Of a stretch of DNA of 64,000 nt, positions 54,004 to 63,998 are shown piece by piece (position 1 is the first letter of the stretch; every line of letters begins with the position of its first letter). This DNA is from an uncultured Buttiauxella sp. Its GTDB lineage: Bacteria > Pseudomonadota > Gammaproteobacteria > Enterobacterales > Enterobacteriaceae. A program made the translations under genes and the position numbers. Where the stretch lies: NCBI GenBank assembly GCA_946480445.1, contig CAMLJN010000004.1:143507-207506 (forward strand), read 5' to 3'. Under the pieces are notes generated by a model. The model did not search any database and was not told the DNA's origin. It was given only the letters and a program-made list of their open reading frames with translations.

Positions 54004-54037
54004 AAAAAGCCGCTTAAGGAAACTTAAGCGGCTTTTT
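54004..54037 (-). terminator. Terminator of tRNA-Asn copy 4
   Basis: Perfect stem AGCCGCTTAAG / CTTAAGCGGCT with T5 on the minus strand. The tetraloop is the reverse complement of that in copies 1 and 2, as if the hairpin had flipped. Confidence 0.88.
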
Positions 54038-54042
54038 AAATT

Positions 54043-54118
54043 TGGCTCCTCTGACTGGACTCGAACCAGTGACATACGGATTAACAGTCCGCCGTTCTAC
54101 CGACTGAACTACAGAGGA
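54043..54118 (-). tRNA. asn: tRNA-Asn (GTT), copy 4
   Basis: 76 nt, apparently identical to the other copies; encoded CCA; anticodon GTT. In E. coli and Yersinia, asn tRNA genes of this region are integration sites for the high-pathogenicity island. Confidence 0.98.
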
Positions 54119-54136
54119 ATCGTGTGAACGAGGCGA

Positions 54137-54165
54137 ATAGTAGCCTTACGTTTAAAAAGAGTCAA
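54137..54165 (-). promoter_or_regulatory. sigma70 promoter of tRNA-Asn copy 4
   Basis: Minus strand: -35 TTGACT, 17-bp spacer, -10 TACTAT, discriminator TCGCCTC. Confidence 0.8.
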
Positions 54166-54218
54166 TGGGTAAAATAACGCATTGATTCGAATGAGCAAAT
54201 TAAAATCAGTTTGTTGAT

Positions 54219-55016
54219 TTAATGCACCGTATTACCGCGCTGAGCGCCAGGGTTTTCGCTACGGTGCAGGCGCTGGAGCGGATCCTGGCCGTAAAACAGG
54301 CGAAAGCGCTGGTAAAGCGACGGAAAGCGCGGGGCGAAAAGCTCTGGCGCGCTAAAGAAATACTCGGAAAGCACAGCAAAACATTCCGCTGGCTCTGTCG
54401 CGGCGTAGGCATCAATGCTGGCGGCATTTTCCCCCACCATATCAATTTCGTCCTGAATGTTATTCATCGCGGCATAAAGATCCTGTTCCCATGCTGCAAC
54501 GTCGCGCAGCGCAATCAAAGGAATGCCGCTCGCCCGGTCACCATTGCGCATATCCAGCTTGTGAGCCACTTCGTGCACGATCAGATTAAAGCCGGAAGAA
54601 TCGAAGGAGTCCTGTATGTCCAGCCAGTTCAGCACCACCGGCCCCTGTTGCCAGCTTTGTCCGGACTGCACCATGCGCTGGCTATGCACCAGACCAATCT
54701 CATCCTGCCATTCGTCATCGACCACAAAGGGGGCTGGATAAAGAAGGACCTCATGAAAGCCATCCAGCCACTCAATGCCCAGTTCCATCACGGGCAGGCA
54801 GAACAGCAGGGCAATACGGGCGCTTTTTAAATCGTCGAGCTCGAAACCATTTAGCGCCACCAGTCTTTTTTGTTGTAAAAAGCGCTGGGCCAGGTGGATG
54901 AGTTTTTGCTGTTCAACAGAAGTCAGTCCTGCCAGAAGCGGGATGGATAAAGCCTGCTCCCACGGCAAAGTGGAGACAGAAGAAACATCATTTGCTTTCC
55001 AGGGCCACTTGATCAT
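54219..55016 (-). CDS. mtfA: Mlc titration factor MtfA (zinc peptidase)
   Basis: 265 residues. MtfA (formerly YeeI) is a cytosolic zinc aminopeptidase-like protein that binds and inactivates the glucose repressor Mlc, thereby relieving ptsG repression. The gluzincin motif HEVAHKLD is present with downstream [14 protein letters not shown] supplying the third ligand. As in E. coli it adjoins a tRNA-Asn gene. Confidence 0.96.
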   Translation of the reverse strand: MIKWPWKANDVSSVSTLPWEQALSIPLLAGLTSVEQQKLIHLAQRFLQQKRLVALNGFELDDLKSARIALLFCLPVMELGIEWLDGFHEVLLYPAPFVVDDEWQDEIGLVHSQRMVQSGQSWQQGPVVLNWLDIQDSFDSSGFNLIVHEVAHKLDMRNGDRASGIPLIALRDVAAWEQDLYAAMNNIQDEIDMVGENAASIDAYAATEPAECFAVLSEYFFSAPELFAPRFPSLYQRFRLFYGQDPLQRLHRSENPGAQRGNTVH

Positions 55017-55793
55017 TTTACCTGCTCACAATGTCATGACTTGAAAGGAATGTAATTAACCAGGATCCAGATGGGGTCAGAACGTTCCGGACAAAATAGC
55101 ACCGAGCTCTACCGGGCGGATAGTGTTTTGCCGCTGCATCCTTCATTTTGTGAACTCTGTCTTATCCCCTCACGCATATTTGCAGGGGGCAGACCGCGTC
55201 CTGCCAGCCGTTGTTGAGGTGAATTATCACGAAAAGAACTATTAACAAGTGTCATAATTACTGCCAGTTGGCTGCATATTTTATCCCCCAGACTTCGGGT
55301 GGGTAACTGTGGGAAATGACTAAGAAAGTTCCTTCTTTTCTGGCGATTGAATGTGCGCTTTTCGTAAAGTTATTTTTTTATGGAAATCTATTATTTGTAT
55401 TTTGTGCTGCATTGTGTTCTTTGTTTTGTTGGTAATTAAGTAGATTATTTTGATAAATTGATTGATTTTGGTTTTTTAACCTATAGCGGCTGCGTAAGAA
55501 ATTTCTGGCTAATTTTGCTTAAATTGACAAATATTTGAAAATCTTTGTGTTAGGTTCGCGGCTTGATTAACTCAAAAATGTGCACAAAAAAACAGAAAAT
55601 AATTCCTTATATATCAATGCATTTCATTATGATGTTAAAAAAAAGATATTTTTAATAATGTCTGTAAACCTCATCCACACCTATATTTTTAACCACTTAT
55701 TAACATTGTGGGTATAGTTGCCTTCATCACACTTTGTTATGCTCCTCATCAATTAATATCAAATAACAATAGGTGACCGTCATTTTTAGGAAA

Positions 55794-55857
55794 TTTCGTT
55801 CTTATTTGGAAGCTGATTTACGAAACGACAGGACGATGTCGATGGCCTTGATTTCGT
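55794..55857 (+). ncRNA. Candidate alternating leader-RNA hairpins upstream of the TolC-like gene
   Basis: ACGAAA at 55820-55825 can pair with TTTCGT at 55794-55799 or with TTTCGT at 55852-55857. The second pairing encloses a perfect inner hairpin CGACA-GGACGA-TGTCG (55826-55841). The two folds exclude each other. Inference only; no known riboswitch family was recognised. Confidence 0.35.
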
Positions 55858-55970
55858 GAGCCCTGCAACATAGAACTGGCGATTCAGCTCATTTTCCTCA
55901 TTTCATATTAGGTTTATGTGCGATGGGCTGCTGGATAAAAAATATATTTATCTCTCAGGGAAAGGAGTAA

Positions 55971-56000
55971 ATGGATTGCTCCCCGGAGAGCCATGTCTGA
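55971..56000 (+). CDS. Putative 9-residue leader ORF before the TolC-like gene
   Basis: ATG 55971 follows a very good AAAGGAG site and encodes MDCSPESHV before TGA. It ends 17 bp ahead of the TolC-like start. It may be a regulatory leader or accidental. Confidence 0.25.
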   Translation: MDCSPESHV

Positions 56001-56017
56001 AAGCAAGGAGTTAATTC

Positions 56018-57352
56018 ATGGGTCACATGAATTTTTTGCGATTATCAGTAGCATTAATTTTATTTTTAGGGACGGCTTTTTACGCTGCTGCCTCGGCCTA
56101 CACCAGCCCACCAGGTACGGCGAAAGTCGTCTCTACTTCGCTCAAGGATACGATTCTTTTTGCGTTTAATCGCGATCCCTCCATTAATCAACAGGCTGCG
56201 CAAATGGGTATCGGTCAGGCGCAAATTGATGAGGCGAAAAGTGGCTGGATGCCGCAAATCTCGCTTTCCGGTAATGCCGGTCACAGCCAGACGACCGACT
56301 CCAGTGGCTCGCTGAAAAACTCTGCGGCCTGGGGGTTAAGCGTCAGTCAGCTGGTATACGATTTTGGTAAAACAACCAGCGCTATTAATCAATCAACGGC
56401 CCAGCGAGACAGCTATCGCTATCAGTTAATGGCCACGCTTTCAGACGTAGCTGAAAAAACCGCACTCGGCTATGTCGAAGTTAAGCGCTACACCGAACTT
56501 AGCCGCGCCGCGCGTGACAATATTACCGCGCTGGAAAATGTTCAGCGCCTTGCGCATCTGCGCGCCACCGCAGGCCTAAGCTCCACATCGGACGAGCTAC
56601 AAACCCAAACCCGCATTGACGGTATGCGCGCAACGCTTGAGCAATATGATGCGGCATTAAATAGTGTCAGAGCACGGCTGGCGGTACTTACAGGCATGGA
56701 TGCAAGCCGCTTCGAGCCGCTGCCTGCCGCGCTTGAAGTTCAGCGTGAGTCGCTGGACAACATTGATTACACGCTTATCCCATCCGTTATGGCCGCCCGG
56801 TCGATGGAGTCATCCAGCCAGTATGCGGTGGAGCGTGCGAAGTCGCAGCATATGCCGACGCTGAGCCTGAAAGGCGGGCGCACACGCTATCAGTCTGATA
56901 ACCGGGCGTACTGGGACGATCAGATTCAGTTGAGCATTGATGCCCCGATTTATCAGGGTGGGGCGGTTACAGCCCGCGTACGACAGGCTGAAGGGGCGCG
57001 TGCAATGGCCTCTTCTCAGGTGGATCAGGCCCGTTTTGACGTGCTGCAAAAGGCTTCTGTTGCAATGGCTGACTGGGCCGGCGCCAGGGGGCGTCTGGCG
57101 GTTGGGATAAAACAGATCGCTAACGCTGAACGGACGCGTCAGGTTTATAAAAATGAATACACCCTAAGCAAAAGAAGCATTAACGATTTGCTGAGCGTAG
57201 AGCAGGATGTCTGGCAGGCAACCTCATCAAAAATAATGGCTGAGTATGACAGTTGGACGGCGGCTATTAATTATGCAACCGCCACCGATAACTTATTGCC
57301 TTTAATAGGGATACCAAAGAATGCGGCCACTACGCTACCCGACCTTGGATAA
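56018..57352 (+). CDS. TolC-family outer membrane protein of a type I secretion system
   Basis: 444 residues from the first of two near ATGs, with AAGGAG seven bases before. Signal peptide about residues 1-26. Two internally similar halves of coiled-coil helices and beta segments follow: LKDTILFAFNRDPSINQQAAQMG and later YTLSKRSINDLLSVEQDV, both typical of TolC/LapE-type channels. It is followed 117 bp later by a giant adhesin, so it is probably the dedicated exit duct for it. The ABC transporter and membrane-fusion subunits are not in the window. Confidence 0.9.
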   Translation: MGHMNFLRLSVALILFLGTAFYAAASAYTSPPGTAKVVSTSLKDTILFAFNRDPSINQQAAQMGIGQAQIDEAKSGWMPQISLSGNAGHSQTTDSSGSLKNSAAWGLSVSQLVYDFGKTTSAINQSTAQRDSYRYQLMATLSDVAEKTALGYVEVKRYTELSRAARDNITALENVQRLAHLRATAGLSSTSDELQTQTRIDGMRATLEQYDAALNSVRARLAVLTGMDASRFEPLPAALEVQRESLDNIDYTLIPSVMAARSMESSSQYAVERAKSQHMPTLSLKGGRTRYQSDNRAYWDDQIQLSIDAPIYQGGAVTARVRQAEGARAMASSQVDQARFDVLQKASVAMADWAGARGRLAVGIKQIANAERTRQVYKNEYTLSKRSINDLLSVEQDVWQATSSKIMAEYDSWTAAINYATATDNLLPLIGIPKNAATTLPDLG

Positions 57353-57469
57353 ATAATAACGCAGTAAACAGTTTTTAGCTGGCTATCAATATATGGGTGT
57401 CTTTCCCAGGGACAGTCACACCCACAGGTGGAAAAATTTTCAGGATGCATTTCCGGCATGGAGAATAAA

Positions 57470-60400
57470 ATGAGTAAATCAAAATTAGTTGATGTCATTA
57501 TTCGTAAGACGGCAGAAAAAACGGTGCTCAACGCTGAAGGGAACCTTGCTATTTCCGTTTCAGCACCCAGCGTTATTGAAATCCACGGTTCGGCTCAGGA
57601 CGTGTCGAGCTATGTTCGTCAGGGTAAAGACCTGCTCATTTATATGAAAGACGGCAGCGTTATACGCTGCAACGGCTATTTCCTTGAAGATCCGGAGACG
57701 CAACAATCTTCTGAACTGGTGTTCAGCGATGAGCAAGGGCTGACACACATTACGTTCGCGCAGGCGGGCGAGAGCGCGGGCATAGCTTCGGTGGAGCTGA
57801 GCGCGCAGGCGGCCCCGATAACCAGTATTGAACCCTTCCTTGAGCAAGGTGGCGCCCTGAGCGATGCCCCATGGGGATGGATTGCTGGCGCGGCGCTGGG
57901 CGGCGGTGCGCTTGGAGCCTTGCTGGCACACGACGGCGGCGGCGAGACAAAAACGCAGGTTATCGACAACACCAAAGAGGTGAAAAGTGCGACACCAACG
58001 TTTCTGCTAAGCGACAAGCAGGGTGATAAACAAGGCGTCCTTGGGGCGAAGGACATCACGGACGATAACACGCCGACCTTCAGCGGCACAGGTCAGCCAG
58101 GTGCCACCATTCAGATTAAAGATGCCAGCGGTAGCACCATTGCCAGCACCATGGTGGGCAGCAACGGTACCTGGACCGTTAAGCTTCCGACCCAAACCGA
58201 CGGCCAGCATACCTGGTCCGTCGTGCAGATTAACGGCAGCGAAACGACTGCTGCGGGCAATATCACGGTAACCGTTGCCACTCAGGAAGCTGTCATCACA
58301 CTTGCGACTACCGCAGGGGATAATGTCATTAATGCCAGCGAACAGTCCGCAGGCTTTGCGCTGTCCGGCACAAGCCGTAATCTTGCTGAAGGCACCACGC
58401 TGACCGTCAAATTAAACGGCAAATCCTACAGCGCGGAAGTGGGGGCTGGCGGAGCGTGGACGGTCAATGTCCCGGTAGCCGATGCCAAAGTGCTCGGTGA
58501 CGGAAACTGGACGGTGACCGTCACCGGTAAAGACGCCGCCGGGAATACCGTGACGGGGAGTCAGACTCTTCATGTTGACACCCATGCGCCGACGCTGTCA
58601 GTAGACACCCTTGCCCAGGACAATATTATCAATGCCGCGGAGCATAACGCTCCCCTGGTCGTTAGCGGGAAAACGAATGCCGAAGCGGGCCAGACGGTCA
58701 CGCTAGTGCTCAACGGCCAAACGCTGACCGCCAAAGTCGGCGGTGACGGCACCTGGCAGCTCACCCTCAGTGCAGATCAGGTCAAAGCTCTGGCAGACGG
58801 TGACTACACCCTGAGCGCCACTGTCAGCGATAAAGCGGGCAACAGCAGTTCTACCACCGCCGATTTCAGTGTTGATACGACGGCACCTGTCGTTACCGTC
58901 AACACCGTCGGGGAAGATAACATCCTCAACGCCCACGAGCAGAGCGAGGCACAAATCGTTTCCGGGCGCGCGCAGGGCGCTGCTGCGGGTGATGTTGTGA
59001 CCGTAACACTTGGCGGCAGCACCTTTACCGGCGTCGTACAGGCAGACGGCAGCTGGAGCGTGGGTGTTCCATCATCACTCCTGAAAACACTGGGCGAGGG
59101 CGGCCACACGATTTCCGTCTCCGTGACCGACGCTGCGGGAAACACCGGCAGCGCGACGCATAACATCACGCTGAGCGGCATCCCGCCGGAGTTTACCCTC
59201 GATACCATTAGCCAGGATAACGTGCTTAACGCGCAGGAAGCCATGCAGCCTCTGGCCCTGAATGGCACCAGCACGTTGCCCGACGGCAGTACCGTAACCG
59301 TCACTCTTAACCATGTGGATTATACGGCTACCGTGGCAAACGGCGCGTGGTCCGTGCTGGTACCGGTGACCGATGTGCTGAATCTCGGCAACGGTCTTTA
59401 TACGGTAACGGTGAGCGGAACGGACAGCGTGGGCAACAGCGGTTCCGCAGGCGGTAACCTGCTGGTCGATACCGTTAACCCGCAGGTGGTGATCCATACC
59501 TTCGCCGGGGATAACCTCGTCAATAACGCCGAGACTCAAATAGATCAAACGCTTAGCGGCCGTGTTATCGGTGCTGTTCAGGGCGATAAAGTTACTGTCA
59601 CCGCAGGGGGAAAAAGCTACACCGCGACCGTAGGCAGCGACCTGACCTGGAGCGTCTCGATCCCTTCAGCAGATTTAAAAGCATTTGGCGATGGCGATCT
59701 GACCTTTACCGCATCCGTCACCAACGGTCACGGTAATACAGGCACCGGCGAGCGGGACGTGAATATCAACGCCTCGCTGCCGGGTATGCGTATCAATGTT
59801 ATCTCTGGCGATGACGTCATCAACGCCATTGAACAGCAGCAGGATCTGACTATCAGCGGCTCCAGCAGCCATCTTGCGCCGGGCACGGTGATCACCGTGC
59901 GCATCAACAATATCGACTATACCACCGCCGTTGCTGCCAACGGCGACTGGCAGATTGGTGTCTCGTCCGATGATCTGAAAAACTGGCCGAAGGGCGAGGT
60001 TGACATTCAGGCCAGCGCCAGCGATGCGTGGAATAACCCGGTTTCAGCCGAACATGCCATTGAGCTGGATCTTAAAGACGTCGCGGTGAGTATCAATACC
60101 GTATCCGGCGATGACAGAATTAATGCGGCGGAAAAAGGCGAAAGCCTGACGTTATCCGGCAAGACGCTGGGGGTGGAAGCGGGTCAAACGGTGGTGGTGA
60201 AATTTGCCGATCAAACCTTCACCACTCAGGTCCAGGCCGACGGTAGCTGGAGCCTGAATGTGCCGGCAACGGCGCTGCAAAACTTAAGTGATGGCCGCGC
60301 GCAAATTACCGTGAGCGTCACCAACGTCAGCGGTAACGGCGCTGATGCCTCGCATCTCATCTCCGTCGATACGCAGGCGCCGGTTATTACTCTCGATAAT

Positions 60401-63109
60401 CTGACCGCAGACAACATCATTAACGCCGCTGAAGCGAAGCAGGATCTTACTCTCAGCGGGATGAGCGACGCCGAGGCTGGGCAGACTGTCACCGTTAAGC
60501 TTAACGACAAGACTTACCAGACAACCGTGCAGAGTGATGGCACCTGGAGCCTTGTTGTACCGGCGGACGACATCGGCGCGCTGGCTGACGGTGAAGTTCT
60601 GGTCACCGCAAGCGTTAGCGACGTCGCGGGTAACGCGGCCAGTGTCGATCATATGGGCATGGTAGATGCCACGGTGCCCGTGGTTATCATCAATGAGTTC
60701 GTCACCAACAGCAACACAATTAACCATAGCGCGCACGAGCAAGCGCAGGTATTAAGTGGCTCTGTTACCGGCGCCGCCGCAGGCGACATTGTCACCATTA
60801 CCATTGATGACATGCTGTACACAACGGTGGTCGATGCCTCCGGCAACTGGAGCCTGGGCTTACCGGCAAACATTGTTCAGGGGATGGCCGACGGTAAGCA
60901 TACCGTCACGGTCACGGTTACCGATCGCTCCGGCAACACCGGAGGTGACTCACTGGAAGTTATTGTGAACACCGTCGATCCGGAAATAGCCCTGTCGACA
61001 ATCGCCGTGGATGACGTTATTAACGCCACCGAAAAAGGCACCGATCTGCTGCTTACGGGGACCAGCAATCAGCCGGAAGGGACTGTTATCACCGTTACGC
61101 TAAACGGTTTGCATTATACCGCCCTCACGGACGCTTCCGGCAACTGGAGCGCAACGGTGCCTGCTTCGGCGGTCAGCGCCCTGGGTGAGGCCCTTTACAG
61201 GGTAACGGCCAGCGTGACTGATAACATTGGCAACAGCGCATCAGCAAGCCACACCGTTACGGTGGACAGCTCTTTGCCGGTCGTGACGATCAATACCGTG
61301 GCGGGCGACAACATCATCAATGCGGAAGAAGTGGCGGCGGGTCAGACCCTCAGCGGTAAAGTGAGCAACGCGGCGGCAGGCGACACCGTCACCATCGTCA
61401 TCGGCGGCGTAAGCTGGAATACCACCGTCCAGAGCGATCTCTCCTGGCGTCTTAATCTGCCTGAAAGTGTCCTTAACGGGCTGGGTAACGGGGAGCTTAC
61501 CGCTGTCGCAAGCGTAACCAACGCTCACGGCAACACGGGGTCTTCTTCTCTCGATTTCACCATTGATGCCGAGCTGCCGGGGCTGCGGATTGACACCGTT
61601 GCAGGCGATGACGTGATCAATATCATCGAACACGGTCAGAACCTGATTATCTCCGGCTCCAGCACCGACGTCGCACCGGGTAGCACGGTTACCCTCACCA
61701 TTATGGGGAAAGACTATCCGGCCACTGTTCAGGCCGACGGCACCTGGCAGGCGGCGATTCCGGCAGACGAAGTTTCCCAGTGGGCAGACGGCAATCTGAC
61801 GATCAACGCCAGCGCCAAAGATCCTTCCGGTAATCCGGTGAGCATTGGCACGCAGGTGGATGTTGATCTCGCGCCGGTGGCGGTGAGCATCAACTCTGTG
61901 ACGGCCGACAACGTGCTTAACGCGGCGGAGAAAGGGGTAGACCTGGTGCTGTCCGGCACCACAAGCAATGTGGAAGAAGGGCAGACCGTCAGCATCACCT
62001 TCGGGGGCAAAGCCTACACCGCGAAAGTGGACGCGGACGGCAACTGGACGTACACCGTTCCGGCGGCGGATCTGGCCGGGCTGAAAGAGGGCAGTGCCAG
62101 CGTGCAGGTCAGCGTGACCAACGTGAACGGCAACGGCGCTACGGCGGGCCATGAATACAGCGTGGACGCCACCGCACCGACCGTCAACATCAATACCGTC
62201 AGCGACGACAATATCCTCAACGCGCAGGAGGCTAAAGCCGATCTGACCATCAGCGGCACAACAAATGCGCAGGCGGGTCAGACGGTGACCGTGCAGTTCA
62301 ACGGTAAAGACTACACCACAACGGTGCAGGCCAACGGTAGCTGGACGCTGGACGTTCCGGCGGCGGATCTGGCAGGCATTGCGGATGGCAGCGCAATGAT
62401 CAGCGCATCGGTGACAGACAAAGCGGGCAACCCGGCGTCCACCGACAGCAGCATTCTGGTCGATACCACCGTTCCGCAGCTCCAGATCAACACTGTGGCG
62501 GGCGACGATATTATCAACCTGGTCGAACATGCTCAGGCGCTGATTATCTCTGGTAGCAGCACGGGCGCGCAGGCAGGCGATATCGTAACCATTACGCTGA
62601 ACGGCAAAAGTTATACCACTGTGCTTGATGCGGCGGGGAACTGGAGCCTTGGGGTTCCGGCGGCTGATGTGGGCGCGCTGGCAAACGGCGACTATACCAT
62701 CAGCGCAACGCTGACTGATAAAGCGGGCAACAGCAACTCTGCGTCTCACAAGCTGGACGTGGTACTGGATGCCCCGCAGGTCGCTATCAATACTATCGCT
62801 TCTGATGATGTGATCAACGCCCTGGAAAAAGGGGCGGATCTGCTGCTGTCTGGCACCAGTAACCAGCCGGCCAACACAGCGATTACCGTCACGCTAAACG
62901 GCGTGAACTATACCGCCATCACCGATGCTTCCGGTAACTGGGTCGTAACGGTTCCCGCTTCTGCGGTCAGCGCGCTGGGTGAATGTGGGGGAGAAATCAT
63001 TTTGATACTACTCGGACATACCTCAAGCAAGCCGACAACCTTTGACTGGCGCGGCATTGGTCGAAATCTGGGGTTTGATACTCGCTGCGAAAAAATGACT
63101 GAAAACTGA
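57470..63109 (+). pseudogene. Giant Bap-like repeat adhesin, truncated by prophage insertion
   Basis: The frame from ATG 57470 (GGAG six bases before; an ATG at 57458 is possible) gives 1879 residues. An N-terminal BapA/LapA-type module (residues about 1-130) is followed by a Gly/Ala hydrophobic segment (about 134-155, GWIAGAALGGG), a linker and a first Ig-like unit. Sixteen Ig-like repeats of 98-101 residues then start at 58310. The last stops after VSALGE at 62983, where repeat 10 continues with ALYRVTAS. The final 42 codons are foreign DNA. The C-terminal type I secretion signal is missing, so the product is probably not secreted. Such proteins mediate surface attachment and biofilm. Confidence 0.9.
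58310..62983 (+). repeat. Sixteen Ig-like repeats with a six-unit higher-order period
   Basis: Units anchored on the GDNxINAxE motif begin at 58310, 58610, 58907, 59207, 59501, 59801, 60101, 60401, 60698, 61001, 61298, 61598, 61898, 62198, 62495 and 62795. Unit n resembles unit n+6 more than its neighbours: for example LPGMRIN and LPGLRID join units 5/6 and 11/12, and DLKDVAVSIN and DLAPVAVSIN join 6/7 and 12/13. The spacing between such partners is 1794-1797 bp. Confidence 0.88.
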
Positions 63110-63135
63110 TTTTTTTGAACGGTATTTGATACTCG
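63000..63135. repeat. Three end repeats, candidate transposase-binding sites
   Basis: TTTGATACT starts at 63000, TTTGATACTCG at 63074 and 63125, all in direct orientation, 16, 90 and 141 bp from the proposed terminus. In Mu the L1-L3 sites have a comparable arrangement. Confidence 0.7.
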
Positions 63136-63285
63136 AATGATTGTTACTTGAGTGTGTTTGAATAGCGTTTAAATCGTTTTTGCTTTCCGTTTGAGCAGGC
63201 GGCTAAGAAAGTTGGCCGAACTCAATAACCTCATAAAAAATTTGCATTACATCTGACAACAAGTAGCTGCCTACACTTTCCTGAT

Positions 63286-63834
63286 CTAACCTGCTCGCTT
63301 AGCTTCCTGAGCTAGGCTATCCGTGCTGCTCACTTCACTACCTTCAGATGCCCCTTTTTTAGCCTCATGCAATGCTAATAGGCGTTCCTTTTCCTCTTTA
63401 GGCAAAAGAAGCAAGGTGGTATCGATGTCCTCGCCAGTTCCAGCCGAGGACAGAATGCCTCTGGCCCCGTCCTTGTGGATCAGCCTAATCAAGGCTTCGG
63501 CATCTTCTTTACTAAGTGATTCATAGATCATTTGCCATGTAAATTTGAGAGGATCACTCACATCCCCCGTGCTATTTGTAGCCCAGTCAACTTTATTTAG
63601 TCCAGTTGCTAACCACTCCAGACTTACTCTCTCAGCTTTGGCTATCGCCAAGGCGACTTTGAGTGCGGGTTCAGTTCCCTTATGTAGGTAGTTGTTAATT
63701 GTCGATGGGGGAAGGTTCCAGGCTTGTGCCGCGCTTCTTACACTTCTGTTTCCAATCAGGCTTTCAAGGCGCTGGCGAAAACTTTCTTTTCCCTCACCCT
63801 CAATAGCAAATTTGTTTTCTTTTTGCTTACTCAT
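63286..63834 (-). CDS. Phage repressor-like helix-turn-helix protein
   Basis: 182 residues from ATG 63834; a GTG four codons earlier is possible. The N-terminal domain (about 10-75) is a CI-type helix-turn-helix: SVRSAAQAWNLPPSTINNYL followed by KVALAIAKAERVSLEWLATG. The C-terminal part is helical and charged and has no S24 peptidase Ser/Lys pattern, so LexA-like self-cleavage is not expected. The gene points to the nearby phage end, as the Mu c gene does. It likely represses the early promoter to its right. Confidence 0.8.
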   Translation of the reverse strand: MSKQKENKFAIEGEGKESFRQRLESLIGNRSVRSAAQAWNLPPSTINNYLHKGTEPALKVALAIAKAERVSLEWLATGLNKVDWATNSTGDVSDPLKFTWQMIYESLSKEDAEALIRLIHKDGARGILSSAGTGEDIDTTLLLLPKEEKERLLALHEAKKGASEGSEVSSTDSLAQEAKRAG

Positions 63835-63956
63835 TTTCTTTACCACATAAGTTGTTGAAATGTATTGCCATTTAGCGTCTTAATGCCTTGATCGCCTATA
63901 AATACAAAAGAAAGGGCTAATTTTGCTTTACATGAGCTATATATGGATCAATACTC

Positions 63957-63998
63957 TTATCCAGACGGATAACCCGCAGGGCTTATCCGCGCGGTTAA
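63957..63998. promoter_or_regulatory. Two operator-like palindromes at the prophage early region
   Basis: TTATCC-AGAC-GGATAA (63957-63972) is perfect. TTATCC-GCGC-GGTTAA (63983-63998) has one mismatch. Their centres are 26 bp apart. They lie upstream of the repressor gene, where early-promoter operators are expected. Confidence 0.65.

Larger units (their letters stand above)
55017..56017. other. 1-kb gene-free AT-rich region upstream of the secretion/adhesin genes
   Basis: No credible protein gene is seen on either strand. From about 55340 to 55790 the DNA is strongly AT-rich with A and T tracts, the kind of DNA bound by H-NS. From 55790 a possible structured leader occurs (see separate entry). 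Three ribosome-site-like stretches lie in the last 60 bp. The gap probably contains the promoter of the TolC-like gene, but no single promoter stands out. Confidence 0.7.

Noticed and set aside
31302..54118. CRISPR array suggested by repeated blocks
   Set aside because: The repeated blocks are whole tRNA-Asn cassettes several kb apart; no short regularly spaced repeats with unique spacers occur in the window.
55740..56017. Cyclic di-GMP riboswitch before the TolC-like gene
   Set aside because: Biofilm genes often have one, but the conserved GEMM core was not found; only the generic alternating hairpins are present.
61241..62749. Long minus-strand open frame (about 500 codons) across the adhesin repeats
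   Set aside because: It is a mirror of the repetitive GC-rich coding strand, is low in family-like motifs and has no ribosome site; the plus frame is the Ig-like protein.
62984..63135. Tn7-like transposon end
   Set aside because: The terminal TGTGGG resembles Tn7 and the 5-bp duplication would be the same, but the outward-pointing CI-type repressor and its distance from the end fit Mu-like phages better. Not fully excluded.
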